Positions 1 through 6,568 of a stretch of 10,243 nt of DNA are shown here, piece by piece; positions within the stretch are counted from its first letter, which is position 1, and every line of letters begins with the position of its first letter. Position numbers and translations under genes: made by a program. The DNA comes from Enterospora canceri (lineage: Eukaryota > Microsporidia > Enterocytozoonidae). The stretch lies in the NCBI GenBank assembly GCA_002087915.1, contig LWDP01000063.1, positions 1-10,243 of the forward strand. The letters run 5' to 3'. A model generated the notes under the pieces. It was given only the letters and a program-made list of their open reading frames with translations. It did not search any database and was not told where the DNA came from.

Positions 1-196
1 CACTGCAATCATGGTTGTAGCACCTGAACGCCATTCCATCTTTGTTGCGGGTGTATGGCTTGCATACCATGTCAACAGAGCACGTTGGACATGCAACCAC
101 TCGCTTCAACACTCCTCTAACTCTGAGGAACTCCACGAGACCCGCAACAGGCCCATTCATAACAGGTTCCAGCACATTCTGGTAGTAGCTAAACAT
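1..196 (-). CDS. ISXO2/IS1595 (Merlin-type) transposase, N-terminal fragment cut by window edge
   Basis: Reading the minus strand from the ATG at 196 gives an open frame of 65 codons that runs off the left edge. An in-frame stop (TAG) lies four codons upstream of that ATG, and a TTTTTACCCTT start signal abuts it, so the start is well placed. Residues 36-39 are CPTC, and a second cysteine pair follows at C59 and C64 in the context DGMAFRCYNHDC. The order CPxC, then M, then DG-x-x-(W/F)RC-x4-C is the N-terminal zinc ribbon of ISXO2-like transposases, a family related to Merlin DNA transposons and known in several microsporidia. The DDE-type catalytic core would lie outside the window, so I cannot tell whether the gene is intact. 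No terminal inverted repeat can be paired because only one end is visible. Confidence 0.72.
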   Translation of the reverse strand, partial: MFSYYQNVLEPVMNGPVAGLVEFLRVRGVLKRVVACPTCSVDMVCKPYTRNKDGMAFRCYNHDCS

Positions 197-207
197 AAGG
201 GTAAAAA
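197..207 (-). promoter_or_regulatory. CCC start signal of the transposase fragment
   Basis: On the minus strand TTTTTACCCTT directly precedes the ATG at 196. It matches the signals before the other genes here, so the transposase appears adapted to host transcription. Confidence 0.55.
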
Positions 208-251
208 CCTACTAAATATAAAGGGTGGATTTTTACCTTAAAATTTCTAAG

Positions 252-287
252 GTCCCTTTTTTTCCCCACGTGGGGAAAAAAAAGGAC
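252..287. repeat. 36-nt near-perfect palindrome, possible transposon-end or cruciform structure
   Basis: Two 18-nt arms meet at 269/270 with no loop. The centre is CCCCACGTGGGG, flanked by a T7 run on the left and an A8 run on the right, then GTCC/GGAC outer ends. The only mismatch is C256 against A283. It lies 56 nt upstream of the transposase start, where one end of that element could be. The centre CACGTG is also the palindromic E-box bound by bHLH proteins, though that may be incidental. Confidence 0.75.
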
Positions 288-407
288 ATGATCCCAAATT
301 TTACTTATGGGGGCTTGATTCAGATGCATTTTGTTTCTATCATTACCTTTTTGCTCCACTTGTCATATTTGTTATCCAAGGGTTAGAATTCCAAAATTTC
401 TGAACCT

Positions 408-432
408 GAGCGGGACATAAATATAGAGAATC
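408..432 (+). repeat. Copy A of a dispersed repeat (left arm of 25-bp inverted repeat)
   Basis: This 25-bp stretch begins GAGCGG and ends with the core GACATAAATATAGAGAATC. It is identical, in reverse complement, to 1479-1503. The two arms enclose about 1.05 kb. I see no matching target-site duplication just outside the arms. Confidence 0.85.
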
Positions 433-857
433 GTGGGAAATTAGCATTGTTTTAACAACTTAATGTTTGCTAGGTATTTATTAATATGATTCTTACTGTC
501 TTGTACCTTATGGATAGGAAAACAGCTTACACCAGAGCAGTAATACACTGTTTGTTTACATTCAAAACGGTAGGCTTATATCGCGCAAATGACCTTAAAA
601 ATATGCTCAGGTTCGTCCCATATAACAAATTATTGGCTAACATGGACAAATACCACGCCTAGGAAGATCACAATCACTTTCTGGGTGTTTAAAGCACAAA
701 ACAAGCCAACGAATTAAAAACTGTCAGCTCAAAAGTAAATAATGTTGAATGTATTTAGGTTAAATGTTTCTATTCAAACTGTTTTGTGACTCATAACGAA
801 GGAATCAATGCGATACTTTAACACGAAGGCATCATTGAACACAGCGAGAAACAATAT

Positions 858-873
858 TTTCAAACGTTTGAAA
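858..873. repeat. 16-bp perfect palindrome
   Basis: TTTCAAACGTTTGAAA equals its own reverse complement. It stands alone in noncoding sequence with no gene within 600 bp. It could be a binding site for a dimeric protein or chance in AT-rich DNA. Confidence 0.6.
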
Positions 874-1478
874 TTTGATGAAAAATATTTGATACGTAAC
901 CTGAAATGAAGCCATATGACTGTATCCAACGAAAACTGTCTGTATTAAACGGATTAAACACCAGATAACACTATTAGAGCAGCCTAAAAGACAAGAGAAC
1001 AATTTTTCAGTGATGTTAGAAAAGTGATAAATGCGTTATGGTTTTGATCGAAATTTATGGGTCTAAAAAAATTGATACTGGATTAACCAATTGGATAATA
1101 AGTGTATAGAAGCCTAAAAAGACGGTATTTGATGTCTTGGTCCCATTCATCTGACCTAAACCTGACGAGTTGGTATTCAATTTGAAAAACGTTTCAGTAA
1201 AATTGTCTAAAAAGCAATGTATTGATTTGGTTAGCAGCCTATCTCGATGTGTAATAGTCTATTTGTTCATTATACATTATTCATATAGATAGTTTGTGAT
1301 TGATTCTTCATAGAGAGATTCACTGGGAAGAAAAAACGTCGTAAACAAAAAACGATCTTAGACAGGTGATGATGAACGCTCAAGAAACATCACCCGCGAA
1401 ACCTTATCTAAACCCTCAGGTTCAATTCAGAAATGTGTGTTTTGGACAGTAGAAACTCTAGAATGAAAACTAAATGCA

Positions 1479-1503
1479 GATTCTCTATATTTATGTCCCG
1501 CTC
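1479..1503 (-). repeat. Copy B of the dispersed repeat (right arm of 25-bp inverted repeat)
   Basis: The reverse complement is identical over 25 bp to 408-432. It starts only 6 nt beyond the stop codon of the kinase-like gene, inside its expected 3' untranslated region. It lies in the same orientation as copy C within that gene. Confidence 0.85.
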
Positions 1504-1509
1504 TTTTAG

Positions 1510-2430
1510 TCAAAAATATTTTTTTGTAAGGTATAATATCAATAATAGTATGGCATCAAAAGACAATACGATATTAATAAATGTTACCTGAAACATGGTA
1601 ACGAAGACACCTTTCATCTGTCCTGAATACATGTGTTTTGCGTTTACATGATTCTCTATATTTATGTCGAGCAGTGTATAAGTTCTTGTTTCTCCCTTAG
1701 GCAGCACTATAGATATATCAAAGTCAATGATTTTGATTACGTTTCTTGTACCATCCCATTTTTGCATCAGGTTATCTACTCTAATATCACAATGAACAAT
1801 TCGTTTAGTCTGTAAATAGGCCAGGCCTTCCAAAACATCCTTCATAACCATTTGTATGTATTTGAAATCACCTTTTCCCTTATCAAATGGACTTAATTTT
1901 TCAGTCAGCATAATATCAACAACATATTGTTTTTCTATATCTGGTTTGTTCGTAATGAATGTGTAATACTGATATGTTTCAATTATGTTGGGATGCTTCA
2001 AGTCTTTAATGGTTTCACAATCAATTTTGCCAATAACTGATATCAGTGGTCTACTGATCTTCAGGCACAAATCATCTTTCACAAATATCATTGTTTTATG
2101 CACAATATACTCCAAATTGAATTTTTTAGTCTCCATGTAGTCCATTATTTCATCATCAGAAATATTGATCAACTCCTCAATCTTCTTTGCAATAATAATG
2201 AAGTTGCTATAATGTTTGAGATCATCAGGATCTACAGGCGTAGCAGGCTTTGGGGTTTCTGCTTTTGTTGTAGTTGACTTCGGGGTTGTTTTTTTACTTG
2301 AAACGTGTTTAATCTTTTTATGACCTATTATCAATAATGTTGTTACTACGGTAACAAAAATCAACGAGATTGTTACAAATGTCACCAGTACGATTGTCTT
2401 TATCAGTCTATTCTTCCTAGCTTGTTCCAT
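1510..2430 (-). CDS. Membrane-anchored, truncated protein-kinase-like protein
   Basis: The 306-residue product begins with a basic stretch and one hydrophobic helix (about residues 11-36), then a Lys/Thr/Pro-rich linker (about 44-66) and a kinase-like region from about 100. Visible kinase marks are LCLKI with candidate ATP-site Lys124, DLKHPNII (143-150) after the putative C-helix Glu139, the catalytic loop HCDIRVDN (213-220, Asp215 and Asn220) and DFD (236-238). A normal kinase has HRD and DFG, so Arg214 is Cys and the DFG glycine is Asp. No glycine-rich loop is evident. GVFVTMFQVTF (274-284) resembles helix F, but its usual aspartate and the APE motif are missing. The protein ends in a hydrophobic stretch (about 284-302) where the rest of the C-lobe should be. 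I chose the ATG at 2430 because TTTTGTTCCCC lies just upstream; an open extension to 2574 has no such signal. Activity is doubtful. It may be a pseudokinase or a decaying copy of a kinase family. Confidence 0.68.
   Translation of the reverse strand: MEQARKNRLIKTIVLVTFVTISLIFVTVVTTLLIIGHKKIKHVSSKKTTPKSTTTKAETPKPATPVDPDDLKHYSNFIIIAKKIEELINISDDEIMDYMETKKFNLEYIVHKTMIFVKDDLCLKISRPLISVIGKIDCETIKDLKHPNIIETYQYYTFITNKPDIEKQYVVDIMLTEKLSPFDKGKGDFKYIQMVMKDVLEGLAYLQTKRIVHCDIRVDNLMQKWDGTRNVIKIIDFDISIVLPKGETRTYTLLDINIENHVNAKHMYSGQMKGVFVTMFQVTFINIVLSFDAILLLILYLTKKYF
1650..1668 (-). repeat. Copy C of the dispersed repeat, inside the kinase-like gene
   Basis: The minus strand reads GACATAAATATAGAGAATC, the 19-bp core shared exactly with copies A and B. 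Here it is in frame and encodes DINIEN, residues 255-260 of the kinase-like protein. Copies C and B form direct repeats flanking the 3' end of the gene. Confidence 0.8.
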
Positions 2431-2450
2431 TGACAGAGTGGGGAACAAAA
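2431..2450 (-). promoter_or_regulatory. CCCC start signal of the kinase-like gene
   Basis: The minus strand reads TTTTGTTCCCCACTCTGTCA before the ATG at 2430. The T-rich tract followed by CCCC matches the other genes in the window and supports this start over the longer open frame. Confidence 0.55.
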
Positions 2451-2853
2451 TTAGAGAAATGGAATCTGTCAAATTACAATATGATTTCAGCTTTTCGATA
2501 GAGTAAAACCTAAGCAACCTTTGTTGTTCACGCAACAACAATCCTTTTCCCAGAAAAATGTCATAATGATGCAAAAAGCCAAATTTAATATATCGAATTA
2601 AAATAAATTAATGAATAAATAATAGGGTAACCACAAAAACATGCCTAAAGCATGTAATTTGGTACATAAGAGATCACACATCATGTATATTCGCATGTTA
2701 CCAGCCTCAAACAACACAAACGTGCTCTAAGTTTGTATTAGTAGAATTTTATGAAGAGCGTCTGAAAGTGTTTATGTGGTGCAACATTCATTAGACGATA
2801 GCTACTTACTGAGTGATATTTGCACAATAATATGTATTTTATACAGATTTTCA

Positions 2854-2919
2854 ATGAATACCTTATCATAAGATATTTTCATTTCAAAACAACCTTAACA
2901 GTTTTTTTAAGGTATTCAT
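2854..2919. repeat. 12-bp inverted repeat with an alternative internal hairpin
   Basis: ATGAATACCTTA (2854-2865) is the reverse complement of TAAGGTATTCAT (2908-2919). A second short arm, ACCTTAA (2892-2898), can pair with TTAAGGT (2907-2913). The two pairings therefore compete for the same right arm. Confidence 0.6.
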
Positions 2920-2938
2920 GTTTAGAAAAAAGATAAAC

Positions 2939-2972
2939 CGGACCAATAACTCAACATCTTGTTATTGGTCTG
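2939..2972. repeat. Hairpin with a 10-bp perfect stem
   Basis: GACCAATAAC (2941-2950) pairs with GTTATTGGTC (2961-2970) across a 10-nt loop. The next outward positions give a G-T wobble and a C-G pair. No T-run follows to suggest a polymerase III or bacterial-type terminator. Confidence 0.6.
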
Positions 2973-3291
2973 CAACACATGTTTATATACCAAAATAGCA
3001 ACAAACCAATACGTTCATCGATTGTGCAGGTTTTTTGATCTTTATCTAATACTCAAAGTTATTCGCGTCAAATCTTCTAACCTTAGACATCGGTTTGTTC
3101 AATATCGAGAGTAGTTTTCAATATCAACGGCCATTGCATGATTTTTATCAACTTATATTTTACACTAACAACAATCCATTAGTTTGCGTATTTTGTGACA
3201 ATAAAAACATGAAATTCTTGAAAACACACATCTTAAGAAAGTTACGGTAGGTAAAACAACATTTCCAGTCCCAAACACTAATAGGATTCTA

Positions 3292-3305
3292 TTTTACACC
3301 CCCAA
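3292..3305 (+). promoter_or_regulatory. CCCCC start signal of the orphan membrane-protein gene
   Basis: TTTTACACCCCCAA immediately precedes the ATG at 3306. It has the T-rich tract plus C-run arrangement seen at neighbouring genes. Confidence 0.55.
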
Positions 3306-4133
3306 ATGCTGTTTTACATATTCCATACTGTATACTCAATCTCCATAGAGCCTATATTTGTTGACGGAATTCTATCAAAAATCGATTTAGCATTTCCATA
3401 TGATACTGTGATAACTGATATACACCTTATTGTTGAAGAGAAAATAGAAAAAGTGATACCTTTAGAGAAAGTCCTGATTAAAAATCACTATCCATGTAGA
3501 TTAGCAGAAAAGCTTTGTAAAGAGATAAACGGCTACAAAGATTACGCAAAGGCTTTCTGCCTATTGAAAACAGCTGAACACGAAAAAAGAGCAAAGTTCA
3601 TTAAGGTCCTATGCAAAATAGCAGCGAAACAGAATTTAGAAGAAGCGTCTGAAGAAATAGCAACCTGGCTTCTACATAAGCAGTTTGAATTATTGATAAG
3701 TGAGTTTGGAGTAAAACAAACAACCAGTTTTAGTCTTAAAGCAAAATTATACAAGTGTGACTCAATTAACGACTACAGGTATTTGGAAACAGAACTGTAC
3801 AAATTAAAGCCACAGGAAAAACCAATAGAAGCAAATACCAAACCTATTGTAATAGATGCTAGACCTGAGCAAAAGAAATTTATATTCATAGAACACATTT
3901 CTGATTTTAAATCAGTGGATGAATATATCGAAAGAAAAAAGAAACAGAAAAGGTACAGAATTAGTAGAATGAAGCAACCGACAAAACGAGGCCTGGAATC
4001 ATTTCTGGATAGAAACATATTCAACCTCAAGGATGAAATAGATATCAGAAGGTATTTGTTGATAGCAATCATGGTATTGACTTGTATTAACATGCTTCTT
4101 ATTTATATTTGCACTAGGAAGACTAATAAATAA
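3306..4133 (+). CDS. Unrecognised protein with N-terminal signal and C-terminal membrane anchor
   Basis: I do not recognise this 275-residue protein. A short hydrophobic start (about residues 1-14) looks like a signal peptide. Residues 250-269 form a clear transmembrane helix followed by the basic tail TRKTNK. This suggests a type I membrane protein with a large outside or luminal part. The middle (about 65-170) looks helical and charged, with cysteines at 64, 71, 85, 103 and 151 that could form disulfides. Residues 205-232 are strongly basic, rich in Lys and Arg just before the anchor. The gene is oriented away from the kinase-like gene and lies 110 bp before the GPI transferase gene on the same strand. 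An AATAAA overlaps the stop codon and could serve in 3' end formation. The start is supported by the C-run signal right before it. It is plausibly a lineage-specific surface or endomembrane protein, but no function can be assigned. Confidence 0.7.
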   Translation: MLFYIFHTVYSISIEPIFVDGILSKIDLAFPYDTVITDIHLIVEEKIEKVIPLEKVLIKNHYPCRLAEKLCKEINGYKDYAKAFCLLKTAEHEKRAKFIKVLCKIAAKQNLEEASEEIATWLLHKQFELLISEFGVKQTTSFSLKAKLYKCDSINDYRYLETELYKLKPQEKPIEANTKPIVIDARPEQKKFIFIEHISDFKSVDEYIERKKKQKRYRISRMKQPTKRGLESFLDRNIFNLKDEIDIRRYLLIAIMVLTCINMLLIYICTRKTNK

Positions 4134-4233
4134 ACGACTTTAAGGTATCTAGTTCGTATATTCAAATGTTGAATCAATGTAAATTTAATTCACAATTAGA
4201 CATAAATCAGTCATTTTAAGAATAAACTATTCA

Positions 4234-4243
4234 TTTACCCTTA
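4234..4243 (+). promoter_or_regulatory. CCC start signal of the GPI transferase gene
   Basis: TTTACCCTTA abuts the ATG at 4244. It is the cleanest example of the start signal in the window and is nearly identical to the one before the transposase fragment. Confidence 0.65.
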
Positions 4244-6427
4244 ATGGAGAGAATTACATTGTCTATTAACCAACTAGTTTTATTGGTAACCATTAGTGCA
4301 ATTGTATTCATGAAAGCAATGTTCTATGTGCCAAACTACAACGATCACTGTAGTTCTACAAGATCTAGCCCACAATACAGCAAACTAGTGTATTTTGTTA
4401 TTGATGGATTAAGATACGATGGAATCATGACCAAAGATGAGCTATTCGTGAATAATACGCCTGAAAAGAGACATGATCCATACAAAGGCCTGGAATTCTA
4501 CAGAAATAACTACGACTTTTCATATTCCAAATTTCATAGAAAATATGTTTCAATTGCTGGAAAGCCAACAGCAACAACATCCAGAATCTTCTCAATGATC
4601 ACTGGCAAAGCATCGAACCAATTGGACTATTTGTTTGCATTTCTGCATATGGAACAAAAGGGAGACTCGTTAATTAAGCAGGCCATAAACAGCAACAAAA
4701 TAGTGAAGCATTACGGTGATAGAATGTGGGTGGAACTGTTTCCTGAGATTGCTGAGTATTCCAACAACTTCGATCCGTATGGAAAACATAAGCTTAAAAG
4801 AAATGAGAAACAAGTTTATGAAGCATTCTTGAGGGACTTAAACCATTGTGACATACAGTTCATGCACTTGATAGCAGGTGATAGTACAGGACACATGCAT
4901 CATAACATCGATGTTAAAGATATGCGAAGGCAACAGAAGAGATACAATCGGTGGATTAGGGAAATATATAACAAAATGGAAGAAGATACACTGCTTGTTA
5001 TCACATCAGACCATGGTGTAACAAACACAGGTGACCATGGCAGCTTCAATGATATGTGTGCTGCATCCATTTGCGTCCTTTTGAGCAAGAAAGAGTTTCC
5101 CAAATGCATAAGACCTGAAACAAACAAAGTATATGACTATTTTTATGCAGAAAACACCCTGATAAAGAAGTATGGGTTAACGAATATAATTCACCAGGAT
5201 GACATTCTTCCCACTGTGTGCTACTTAACAGGGTATGCAATGCCAAGCAATCTATGTGGGTCCATTATCGATGATTTCGCAACAGTTGAAACTCTACAAG
5301 AAACCATCAGAATCAAGGAATCAGTAGCCTTGAAAAATAGGTTTTGCATCAAATCAATCAGAAACAAGTTCAAATCAGAACTAGGAATTTCAGTTGATGA
5401 AAACCCATTGAATTACTCACATTATTTATCACATGCAATAAGAGAAGACATGTTCAAGATCAACAAGATGCTTGGATTCACCTCAATAGCAATTCAGCTG
5501 GCAGCAATGTGCTACTCATTCACCACGATCACTCCCAGATTCCACGATCTACCAGGTTTCATTTTCATCTTCTACGATTGCATCTCATACTGGTTCTTTT
5601 CATACCGTGATCTATATTACGTGGGCCTACTTGCATTCTATTCAGTTGGATCAGGGGCACAGACACTGATCATGCTACTGATAATGCTCTATCTCAAAAC
5701 AGACAAGTCCAAGCACTGGGAAGACTACAGAGCTGATATTGTCACAGGAAAGTACCTAGAATGGATCAGTCCTAATACGATCATTCTACTATTTATGGTA
5801 GTCTACTTATTCACCAGCCACCCTAAAATCAGATTAGCCAATCTGCTACATCTCATCCACCTATCACTACCAGGCATCTACTCATCCAATACTGATGCAA
5901 TCAGACACAACCCTAACATCTACGGCCTACTCTTCGTCCATTTCACCAAACACGAGGCATATTCCATCATAATGATCTATTTGATCATAAACAGAATTAG
6001 GGTCTCAAACAGAAGTTACACCTGGATCAAGTTCATCATGGCCCAGTTAGTTGCACACCTGTACAACTTCGACTACCAAATCACATCAATCAATTTTGAT
6101 TGTGCTCATCGATTCACGTACAAGATCAACTACTTCTACGTCACCATTGGATTTGCTGTCTACTTTTTTGGAGCCAGATACTTGTTATGGAGGAAAAGAG
6201 GCATTTTAATAAATTTGGGTGGAATTGAATTGAAAAACAAGACGAAATCAACTCCTGGAATCCTGAAATATCTGCAGCTAATTCAGTTTCTCCTAGTTGT
6301 CTCATCAATCAGTGCCGTAGTAATGCATGGTGACGTAGTATGGACGAGATTCTTTGCTGATAGATTTGTTATACAATTCTTCAATACTGTATTCGACCTC
6401 AGCATGCTCTACATTGGTACAATCTAA
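4244..6427 (+). CDS. GPI ethanolamine-phosphate transferase, PIG-O/GPI13 or PIG-G/LAS21 type
   Basis: Family members add ethanolamine phosphate to mannoses of the GPI anchor precursor in the ER lumen. The 727-residue product has an N-terminal membrane anchor (about 8-28), then an alkaline-phosphatase-like domain. Visible metal and active-site motifs are VIDGLRYDG (Asp54), KPTATTSR (107-114, candidate nucleophile Thr111), AGDSTGH (Asp213, His217), SDHG (Asp256, His257) and GDHG (His265). DDILPTVCYLTG followed by GSII (319-342) is the domain's typical closing motif. From about 410 on there are many hydrophobic helices, and VVWTRFFADRF (698-708) resembles the family's C-terminal VWxxFAP(K/R) motif. 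The PTxT-x2-R nucleophile motif favours PIG-O/PIG-G over PIG-N/MCD4. However, the usual GxDHxGH reads GDSTGH, with Ser at the His position. It is shorter than the fungal relatives I know of. Choosing between PIG-O and PIG-G would need a phylogeny. Confidence 0.88.
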   Translation: MERITLSINQLVLLVTISAIVFMKAMFYVPNYNDHCSSTRSSPQYSKLVYFVIDGLRYDGIMTKDELFVNNTPEKRHDPYKGLEFYRNNYDFSYSKFHRKYVSIAGKPTATTSRIFSMITGKASNQLDYLFAFLHMEQKGDSLIKQAINSNKIVKHYGDRMWVELFPEIAEYSNNFDPYGKHKLKRNEKQVYEAFLRDLNHCDIQFMHLIAGDSTGHMHHNIDVKDMRRQQKRYNRWIREIYNKMEEDTLLVITSDHGVTNTGDHGSFNDMCAASICVLLSKKEFPKCIRPETNKVYDYFYAENTLIKKYGLTNIIHQDDILPTVCYLTGYAMPSNLCGSIIDDFATVETLQETIRIKESVALKNRFCIKSIRNKFKSELGISVDENPLNYSHYLSHAIREDMFKINKMLGFTSIAIQLAAMCYSFTTITPRFHDLPGFIFIFYDCISYWFFSYRDLYYVGLLAFYSVGSGAQTLIMLLIMLYLKTDKSKHWEDYRADIVTGKYLEWISPNTIILLFMVVYLFTSHPKIRLANLLHLIHLSLPGIYSSNTDAIRHNPNIYGLLFVHFTKHEAYSIIMIYLIINRIRVSNRSYTWIKFIMAQLVAHLYNFDYQITSINFDCAHRFTYKINYFYVTIGFAVYFFGARYLLWRKRGILINLGGIELKNKTKSTPGILKYLQLIQFLLVVSSISAVVMHGDVVWTRFFADRFVIQFFNTVFDLSMLYIGTI

Positions 6428-6481
6428 ATGGTTAATAACATAAATTAATTTCATAATAAGCTTATCAGATATTAAAAATTC

Positions 6482-6537
6482 AATGACACCTGTCAATCAT
6501 CTATGGTAATTCCGCTGTCAATATCACAGGTGTCATT
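6482..6537. promoter_or_regulatory. 12-bp inverted repeat and cluster of four TGTCA half-sites upstream of the zinc-finger gene
   Basis: AATGACACCTGT (6482-6493) is the exact reverse complement of ACAGGTGTCATT (6526-6537). Inside it, TGACACCTGTCA (6484-6495) is itself two TGTCA half-sites facing each other across two bases. Further TGTCA copies lie at 6516-6520 and 6531-6535. All four fall within 52 bp and end 33 bp before the start codon at 6569. TGTCA is the core bound by TALE-class homeodomain proteins, so an operator is plausible. Confidence 0.5.
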
Positions 6538-6550
6538 TCGTGTTGCAGCA

Positions 6551-6568
6551 CTTTTAACCCCTTTTCGA
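6551..6568 (+). promoter_or_regulatory. CCCC start signal of the zinc-finger gene
   Basis: CTTTTAACCCCTTTTCGA directly precedes the ATG at 6569. It decides between this start and the upstream in-frame ATG at 6503, which would place both the signal and the inverted repeat inside the coding frame. Confidence 0.6.

Larger units (their letters stand above)
288..1478. other. AT-rich region of about 1.2 kb without a defensible gene
   Basis: No open frame of useful length with a CCC-type start signal is present on either strand, and I found no tRNA- or rRNA-like structure by eye. Short frames (about 20 codons or fewer) have no recognisable content. The region holds one arm of a 25-bp inverted repeat at 408-432 and a 16-bp perfect palindrome at 858-873. 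It may be decayed transposon or gene sequence, but no surviving protein similarity shows this. Confidence 0.6.
2451..3291. other. Divergent intergenic region between the kinase-like gene and the orphan membrane-protein gene
   Basis: The two flanking genes point away from each other, so this stretch should hold both promoters. I found no gene in it: frames starting with ATG are very short and no RNA gene is recognisable. Its only structured part is the cluster of inverted repeats at 2854-2972. Confidence 0.6.

Noticed and set aside
11..241. 76-codon open frame on the + strand at the left edge
   Set aside because: It is antisense to the frame encoding the transposase zinc ribbon and has no start signal or recognisable content.
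1409..1422. GGTTCAATTC, resembling a tRNA T-loop
   Set aside because: The flanking bases do not form the T-stem and no acceptor or anticodon arms can be drawn around it.
408..1503. Firm call of a transposon bounded by 25-bp terminal repeats
   Set aside because: No target-site duplication is visible and there is no coding content inside. A copy of the core also lies within a gene, so only the repeats are annotated.
1504..1587. Possible 84-nt intron at the 3' end of the kinase-like gene (GTAACA ... GACTAAAAG)
   Set aside because: Joining the flanks gives a stop after four codons and does not restore the missing kinase C-lobe. The 5' site also differs from the usual microsporidian GTAAGT.
2431..2574. 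48-residue N-terminal extension of the kinase-like protein
   Set aside because: It would bury the TTCCCC start signal within the coding frame, has no signal of its own, and adds sequence without recognisable features.
6503..6568. 22-residue extension of the zinc-finger protein from the ATG at 6503
   Set aside because: The CCCC start signal and half of the inverted repeat would be coding, whereas the ATG at 6569 fits the pattern of the neighbouring genes.
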